64,000 nucleotides of DNA. Source: Anaerolineales bacterium. Its GTDB lineage: Bacteria; Chloroflexota; Anaerolineae; Anaerolineales; Villigracilaceae. The DNA lies in NCBI GenBank assembly GCA_016789305.1, contig JAEURJ010000005.1:44486-108485 (forward strand), in the 5' to 3' direction. The notes under the pieces are model-generated. The model was not told the DNA's origin. It saw only the letters and a program-made list of their open reading frames with translations, and ran no database searches. The translations under genes were made by a program, and so were the position numbers. Of this stretch, positions 59,474 through 64,000 are shown piece by piece; within the stretch, counting starts at the first letter, position 1; each line of letters starts with the position of its first letter.

Positions 59474-59505
59474 ATCGTATACCTCATCTCACAGCGACGC
59501 AGCGA

Positions 59506-60255
59506 TTACTCGCTGACGTACACGCCTTCCGTCGCTTCGGCTTTTTCTTCAACTTCCGGTACTGCCTCGCCCTTGTAGATCCAGACCTTGATACCGATCT
59601 GTCCATATGTGGTCAGGGCTTCTGCAGCGGCAAAATCGAGGTTGGCACGCAGGGTCTGCAATGGAACACGACCTTCACGCAGCCAAACATCACGGGACAT
59701 TTCAGCACCGCCAAGGCGACCACCAACAAGGATCTTGATTCCTTGTGCGCCCTGTTTGATCGCCTGCTGGATCGCGCGCTTCATGGCGCGGCGATATGCA
59801 ATACGGCGTTCGAGCTGGTCAGCAATATTCTTGGCGACCAACATCGCGTCGGTATCAGGAGAAGAAATCTCCTTGATGTCCAACTCGATCTTTTTACCAA
59901 CCAAAGACTCAAGAGCCTGGCGGATTTTCTTCACACCTTCACCCTTGCGGCCAATCAAAATGCCGGGTTTGGCGGTGTGAATTGCAACCCGGATTTTTCC
60001 GGGGGTGCGTTCCACGTCAATGCGGGAAATACCTGCCTTGCCGTCTTTAACCGCATCGGGAATTTCCTTGCGAAGCTCACGAACTTTTTCATTCGCCGCA
60101 GCGCCGCCCTTGGATATTTTGCCAAGCAACAAAGTGCGGATGGCAAAATCCTGGTGAAGCTGCTGACGATAGGTGCTGCCTTCAGCAAACCAGCGCCCGC
60201 CCCACGGCTGATTAATACCCAGACGAAAACCAATAGGATGTACTTTACGACCCAT
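59506..60255 (-). CDS. rpsC: 30S ribosomal protein S3
   Basis: 249 residues: GRKVHPIGFRLGINQPWGGR start, KH domain with IGRKGEGVKKIRQAL, and the C-terminal domain GGRLGGAEMSRDVWLREGRV. Ends in an acidic tail (VEEKAEATEG). Part of the mRNA entry gate. 9 bases after rplV. Confidence 0.98.
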   Translation of the reverse strand: MGRKVHPIGFRLGINQPWGGRWFAEGSTYRQQLHQDFAIRTLLLGKISKGGAAANEKVRELRKEIPDAVKDGKAGISRIDVERTPGKIRVAIHTAKPGILIGRKGEGVKKIRQALESLVGKKIELDIKEISSPDTDAMLVAKNIADQLERRIAYRRAMKRAIQQAIKQGAQGIKILVGGRLGGAEMSRDVWLREGRVPLQTLRANLDFAAAEALTTYGQIGIKVWIYKGEAVPEVEEKAEATEGVYVSE

Positions 60256-60264
60256 AAATTCTCC

Positions 60265-60606
60265 TTAAGCTCCGCGCTCGCGTAAAATGACGGTCACATG
60301 TGAGTTACGGCGCAACACGGGCTTGAAACGGCCACGGGCACCGAAGCGACGCCACTTGCGAGTAGGTGCTTCATCAGCAGTGATCTTGGCAATATAGAGG
60401 TCGTCGCGGCTGACACCGAAATTTTCCTCGGCATTTGCGACTGCCGAAGCCACCAGTTTATAAACCGGCATTGCGGCACCTTTGTTTACAAAGCGCAGCA
60501 TTTCAAGCGCTTCATTTGCGTTTTTTCCGCGGACCAAATCAATGACCGAGCGGACTTTTTGAGCGGAGTGAGAAAGAAAGCGGACTCTTGCTTGAATATC
60601 AGTCAT
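60265..60606 (-). CDS. rplV: 50S ribosomal protein L22
   Basis: 113 residues: ARVRFLSHSAQKVRSVIDLV, then PTRKWRRFGARGRFKPVLRR (the loop lining the exit tunnel). 12 bases after rpsS. Confidence 0.98.
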   Translation of the reverse strand: MTDIQARVRFLSHSAQKVRSVIDLVRGKNANEALEMLRFVNKGAAMPVYKLVASAVANAEENFGVSRDDLYIAKITADEAPTRKWRRFGARGRFKPVLRRNSHVTVILRERGA

Positions 60607-60618
60607 CTCTCATACTCC

Positions 60619-60894
60619 TTACGCCGAGGCCTTTTCAGAGGTCTGGTGACCACGGAAAGTGCGTGTCGGTGCGAACTCACCCAGACGATGGCCGACCATA
60701 TTTTCGGTAATATAGATCGGTACGTGTCGGCGGCCATCATGGACGGCAATCGTGTGCCCAACCATTTGAGGGAAGATCACAGATGCGCGACTCCAAGTAC
60801 GGATGACTTTCTTTTCATTCTTTTGATTCATTGCCTCAATACGCTTGAGCAGTTTCGGCTCAATGAAAGGGCCCTTTTTTAATGAACGTGACAT
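60619..60894 (-). CDS. rpsS: 30S ribosomal protein S19
   Basis: 91 residues: [40 protein letters not shown] and [16 protein letters not shown]. Forms a complex with S13 in the 30S head. 22 bases after rplB. Confidence 0.98.
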   Translation of the reverse strand: MSRSLKKGPFIEPKLLKRIEAMNQKNEKKVIRTWSRASVIFPQMVGHTIAVHDGRRHVPIYITENMVGHRLGEFAPTRTFRGHQTSEKASA

Positions 60895-60916
60895 ATCTTA
60901 AGTACCTCGCTTACTC

Positions 60917-61753
60917 TTAGCGGCTCGTCTTACTACGACGGCGTACGATGTACTGGTCGGACTTCTTGTTACGGCGGGTCTTGTAACCCAGGGTTGGCTT
61001 ACCCCAAGGAGACTTAGGACCTGCAAGACCGATCGGTTGACGACCTTCACCACCACCATGTGGATGGTCACGGGGGGACATCGCAGAACCGCGAACGGTT
61101 GGGCGAATGCCTTTGTGACGTTTACGACCCGCTTTACCAAGCTTGATATTGCTATGATCAAGATTACCAACCTGACCAATCGTTGCATAACAAACCTGAT
61201 GGATTAAGCGAACTTCACCGGATGGCATGCGGACTTGGGCAAAATCACCTTCCTTGGCAAGCAATTGAGCGGCGCCACCAGCGGAGCGGACAAGTTGTCC
61301 GCCCTTTCCTTCTTTGACCTCAATATTATGGATCAAAGTACCGACGGGAATGTTGCTGATCGGCAGGGAATTTCCGGGGCGGATCTCAGCGGTGGGACCG
61401 GACACGAGTGTGTCACCAACTTTCAGGTCCAAAGGAGCGAGGATGTAACGTTTCTCGCCATCCACATAGAAAAGAAGGGCCAATCGAGCGGTGCGGTTTG
61501 GATCATATTCAATCGCAGCCACACGAGCAGGAATGCCAAGCTTTTCACGCTTGAAATCGACAACGCGAACTGCGCGGCGTGCACCACCACCACGATGGCG
61601 AACTGTGACACGACCTTGGGCGTTACGGCCGCCACGGTTTTTCTTGGTTGCCAGCAAAGAGCGTTCCGGAGTGCTTTTGGTAATCTCTTCAAAGGTATAA
61701 CCGGTCATACCGCGCATACCGGGGGTAATTGGTTTGTATTTTTTTACTGCCAT
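60917..61753 (-). CDS. rplB: 50S ribosomal protein L2
   Basis: 278 residues: [39 protein letters not shown], and the conserved [20 protein letters not shown] with the His required for peptidyl transfer. Its start overlaps the rplW stop by one base. Confidence 0.99.
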   Translation of the reverse strand: MAVKKYKPITPGMRGMTGYTFEEITKSTPERSLLATKKNRGGRNAQGRVTVRHRGGGARRAVRVVDFKREKLGIPARVAAIEYDPNRTARLALLFYVDGEKRYILAPLDLKVGDTLVSGPTAEIRPGNSLPISNIPVGTLIHNIEVKEGKGGQLVRSAGGAAQLLAKEGDFAQVRMPSGEVRLIHQVCYATIGQVGNLDHSNIKLGKAGRKRHKGIRPTVRGSAMSPRDHPHGGGEGRQPIGLAGPKSPWGKPTLGYKTRRNKKSDQYIVRRRSKTSR

Positions 61754-62058
61754 TATTGCACCCCTTCAAAGATCTCGAGGGGTTTGCTTCCCTCGGCAAG
61801 GGTCACAATGGCCTTCTTGAACGAAGGGCGGCGCACCAGCAACCGACGGGAGCGGGCGCGACGACCACGTTTGGCAGGCGCATTGATAATATTCACACGC
61901 GCTACGGTGACATCAAAAGCAAGTTCCAACGCTTCTTTTACCATCGTGCGAGTCGCTTCTTCTGCGACAACAAAAGCATACTGATTCAGCTTGCTCGATT
62001 GGTAGCTGGACTTTTCAGTCACCAAAGGGCAGATGAGGACATTAAAGGTTTCAGTCAT
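61753..62058 (-). CDS. rplW: 50S ribosomal protein L23
   Basis: 101 residues: [40 protein letters not shown] and the [15 protein letters not shown] extension. Docking site for trigger factor and SRP at the exit tunnel. 9 bases after rplD. Confidence 0.97.
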   Translation of the reverse strand: MTETFNVLICPLVTEKSSYQSSKLNQYAFVVAEEATRTMVKEALELAFDVTVARVNIINAPAKRGRRARSRRLLVRRPSFKKAIVTLAEGSKPLEIFEGVQ

Positions 62059-62067
62059 GTCTCTCTC

Positions 62068-62697
62068 CTATCCGAGATGCGCCACAAGCGCTTCAATGGT
62101 TTTCACGGGCAAAACAACCTTATCGAAACTCAGGATGTCACGCACGTTCAAGTAACTGGCCAACAACACTTTTGCGCTTTCGATATTGACGGTGCAGCGC
62201 GAAACTGTGTTGTAATTGTTATCATTCGCTGGCATTAGAACCAGTGCAGTCTGTTCACCGACCAGATTTCCCAAAGCTTCCGCCATTACGCGAGTCTTGG
62301 GCTCCTTGAAATCAAATTCGTCAACGACCACGATACCGGCTTCAGCAGCCTTCGCGGATAAAGCAGAGCGAAGGGCAGCCTGACGCATTTTTTGGGGCAT
62401 GCGCAATCCGTAATCACGAGGATGGGGTGTGTGGATGCGTCCACCGCCTACCCATTGCGCCGCTCGCGTGGACCCTTGGCGGGCTCGGCCTGTTCCTTTT
62501 TGTTTCCATGGCTTTCGACCGCCACCGGAAACCTCCGAGCGAACCTTGGTCTCATGCGTACCGAGGCGTGCATTCGCCATCTGGCGAACATAAGCCTGGT
62601 GCATCAAATCAACATTCACAGGGGCTTCGAAAACATTCGCGGGTAATTCAACTTCACGAAGTTTCTTGCCCTTTACATCTAAAACATCTACTTTCAT
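62068..62697 (-). CDS. rplD: 50S ribosomal protein L4
   Basis: 209 residues: KLREVELPANVFEAPVNVDL, and the tunnel loop GTHETKVRSEVSGGGRKPWK with QKGTGRARQGSTRAAQWVGG. L4 is the S10-operon autoregulator in E. coli; whether it is here is unknown. 29 bases after rplC. Confidence 0.98.
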   Translation of the reverse strand: MKVDVLDVKGKKLREVELPANVFEAPVNVDLMHQAYVRQMANARLGTHETKVRSEVSGGGRKPWKQKGTGRARQGSTRAAQWVGGGRIHTPHPRDYGLRMPQKMRQAALRSALSAKAAEAGIVVVDEFDFKEPKTRVMAEALGNLVGEQTALVLMPANDNNYNTVSRCTVNIESAKVLLASYLNVRDILSFDKVVLPVKTIEALVAHLG

Positions 62698-62726
62698 GGC
62701 TAATCTGGCTCCCGTTTCCTGTGCGC

Positions 62727-63359
62727 TTATTGCTTGCGCGCTTCCTTGATCATGACGAGACTGCCCTTTGCACCGGGGACCGCACCATTAATTGCGATCA
62801 AATTGCGTTCCGCGTCCACCAGCACAACCTTGATGTTTTGGGTGGTGACACGATCCACGCCCATGTGACCGGCGCCACGTGCACCCTTAAGCACACGCCC
62901 TGGTGTTGTACCAGAACCGCGCGAGCCTGGAGCACGATTGCGATCAGATGTACCATGAGTTGCGTTCATGCCGTGGAAGTGATGGCGTTTTACCGCACCG
63001 GCGAAGCCCTTACCTTTGCTTACACCAATCACATCGACACGTTCACCAATCGCAAAAGCATCGGCAACGGTGATCTTGTCGCCGATCTTTAATCCATGAT
63101 CCTTGGCACGAAACTCACGCAAGAAGCGCATCGGGGGAATCTCATTGGCCTTCAAGTGTCCCAGCTCCCCGCCCGTAATGCGCTTGGGGTGCACTTCGCC
63201 AAAGCCCAGTTGAACCGCAGAATAACCTTCCTTCTCCGGCATACGTACCTGGGTAACGTAACATGGCCCAGCTTCGATGAGTGTTACCGTATAGGCGACA
63301 CCTTTTTCATCGAAGATCTGGGTCATGCCAATCTTCTTTCCAATAAGCCCTTTCAACAT
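62727..63359 (-). CDS. rplC: 50S ribosomal protein L3
   Basis: 210 residues: MLKGLIGKKIGMTQIFDEKG start, KGKGFAGAVKRHHFHGMNAT with the Gln/His region near the peptidyl-transferase centre, and RNRAPGSRGSGTTPGRVLKG. AAAGGAG lies before the ATG. A 182-base gap with possible RNA structure separates it from rpsJ. Confidence 0.99.
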   Translation of the reverse strand: MLKGLIGKKIGMTQIFDEKGVAYTVTLIEAGPCYVTQVRMPEKEGYSAVQLGFGEVHPKRITGGELGHLKANEIPPMRFLREFRAKDHGLKIGDKITVADAFAIGERVDVIGVSKGKGFAGAVKRHHFHGMNATHGTSDRNRAPGSRGSGTTPGRVLKGARGAGHMGVDRVTTQNIKVVLVDAERNLIAINGAVPGAKGSLVMIKEARKQ

Positions 63360-63541
63360 ACTATATATTCTCCTTTAGAAGATATTGACGAGACTGCCAG
63401 CCTGGGCTTAGGCCGCATCATCTCCGTGCAGTGCAGTCAGAGGGTCTGGTGCGAAGCGTGTATTTTTGTTCTACACACAGACCCGCTCTTGCGCTGTCTC
63501 AAATAATCCGTAAACTTGTTACGGGTATTCACTAGCTTTAT
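63360..63541 (-). promoter_or_regulatory. Structured 182-base gap between rpsJ and rplC
   Basis: No gene seen. On the reverse strand GGGTCTG and CAGACCC (about 63447-63489) enclose a second stem TGTGTA/TACAC(G), forming one long hairpin. Neighbouring gaps in this cluster are 2-32 bases, so this one probably holds an RNA control element or a second promoter for rplC onwards. Confidence 0.45.
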
Positions 63542-63850
63542 TTAGATCTTGATCTCGATATCCACACCTGCAGGCAGGTTCAAACGCATCAACATGTCAA
63601 TCGTCTTTGAATCTGGATCCAAAACATCGATCAAACGATTGTGCGTGCGGATTTCAAAGTGCTCGTGTGAGTCCTTGTCAATGAATGCAGAGCGACGTAT
63701 TGTAAAGCGTTCAAGCTTGCTTGGCAAGGGTACGGGACCAACAACATGGGCGCCAGTTCGTTCGGCGGTTTCAACGATGCGCTTGGCGGATTGATCCAAA
63801 ACGCGATGGTCGTATGCTTTAAGGCGGATGCGAATCTTTTGTTTTGCCAT
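63542..63850 (-). CDS. rpsJ: 30S ribosomal protein S10
   Basis: 102 residues from the second of two adjacent ATGs (63848-63850), which has better spacing to AGGTGA and gives the family start [18 protein letters not shown]. Later motifs: [15 protein letters not shown] and [15 protein letters not shown]. Also the NusE antitermination factor. It follows tuf by 8 bases. Confidence 0.98.
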   Translation of the reverse strand: MAKQKIRIRLKAYDHRVLDQSAKRIVETAERTGAHVVGPVPLPSKLERFTIRRSAFIDKDSHEHFEIRTHNRLIDVLDPDSKTIDMLMRLNLPAGVDIEIKI

Positions 63851-63858
63851 CATCTCAC

Positions 63859-64000
63859 CTATTCAATGATCTTGGTAACGACACCCGCGCCGACGGTGAG
63901 ACCGCCTTCACGAATGGCGAACTTGGAACCCTGCTCAAGTGCCACAGGCACGATCAACTGCACGGTCAGGTTCACATTGTCTCCGGGCATGACCATTTCC
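63859..64000 (-). CDS. tuf: Elongation factor Tu, C-terminal end (cut by window edge)
   Basis: The last 46 codons are present: [20 protein letters not shown], then [19 protein letters not shown] and a final Glu before TAG. This is the end of domain 3 of EF-Tu. The rest of the gene lies beyond base 64000. It stands directly before rpsJ, as in the classic str-S10 order. Confidence 0.97.
   Translation of the reverse strand, partial: EMVMPGDNVNLTVQLIVPVALEQGSKFAIREGGLTVGAGVVTKIIE

Overview
The window looks like a chromosomal segment of a Chloroflexota bacterium, most likely class Anaerolineae. This is inferred from gene content and style: a class II B12-dependent ribonucleotide reductase, many lipoproteins, an AniA-type copper nitrite reductase, a YabN-like MazG, and abundant palindromic intergenic repeats. 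No rRNA or tRNA gene was seen. Most of the window is GC-rich. The block from about 2.4 to 9.5 kb is visibly AT-rich and has the look of an acquired island.

Layout. Bases 1-2.4 kb: a cut-off membrane protein gene, a DUF3592 gene, a lipoprotein gene, and nearly 1 kb without genes that is full of hairpin repeats, including a six-unit array with an exact 22-base period. Bases 2.4-9.5 kb (reverse strand): the most interesting locus. HerA ATPase, NurA nuclease, an SPPY-type DNA methyltransferase and a GHKL ATPase with a C-terminal HEPN domain are packed with 1-10 base gaps. A PD-(D/E)XK-like protein gene follows. I read this as a candidate defence (modification plus nuclease) system. Bases 9.6-12.9 kb: nrdR and nrdJ with NrdR boxes. 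Bases 13-16.8 kb: a DUF58/transglutaminase pair. Bases 16.8-34.7 kb: a mix of metabolic and housekeeping genes, including a hydrolase/acyl-CoA synthetase fusion, RNase J with a long leader, MutY, a GT-C type membrane protein, an UlaG-like hydrolase, two DMT transporters, two tandem UbiA prenyltransferases, a Ser/Thr kinase and DUF2203.

Bases 34.8-42.6 kb form a copper and nitrite region. A reverse-strand copper run (csoR, copZ-like, copA, lipoprotein, SafE-cupredoxin, second copZ-like gene) has a CsoR-type operator. On the other strand follow a Crp/Fnr regulator, a DUF1858 protein and a nitrite reductase that carries a cytochrome c domain in front of the copper domains. An FNR-like palindrome sits exactly where a class II activator site would be for the DUF1858-nirK unit.

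Bases 42.7-46.7 kb: a lipoprotein, an SGNH-like protein, a PotD-like binding protein and MazG. Bases 46.8-64 kb (reverse strand): the S10-spc-alpha ribosomal supercluster, in the order tuf (cut), rpsJ, rplC-D-W-B, rpsS, rplV, rpsC, rplP, rpmC, rpsQ, rplN-X-E, rpsN-H, rplF-R, rpsE, rpmD, rplO, secY, adk, map, rpmJ, rpsM-K-D, rpoA, rplQ, truA, rplM, rpsI. infA is missing from its usual place between map and rpmJ. A recurrent pattern in the window is a -10 box only 6-9 bases in front of the start codon, which suggests that leaderless mRNAs are common.
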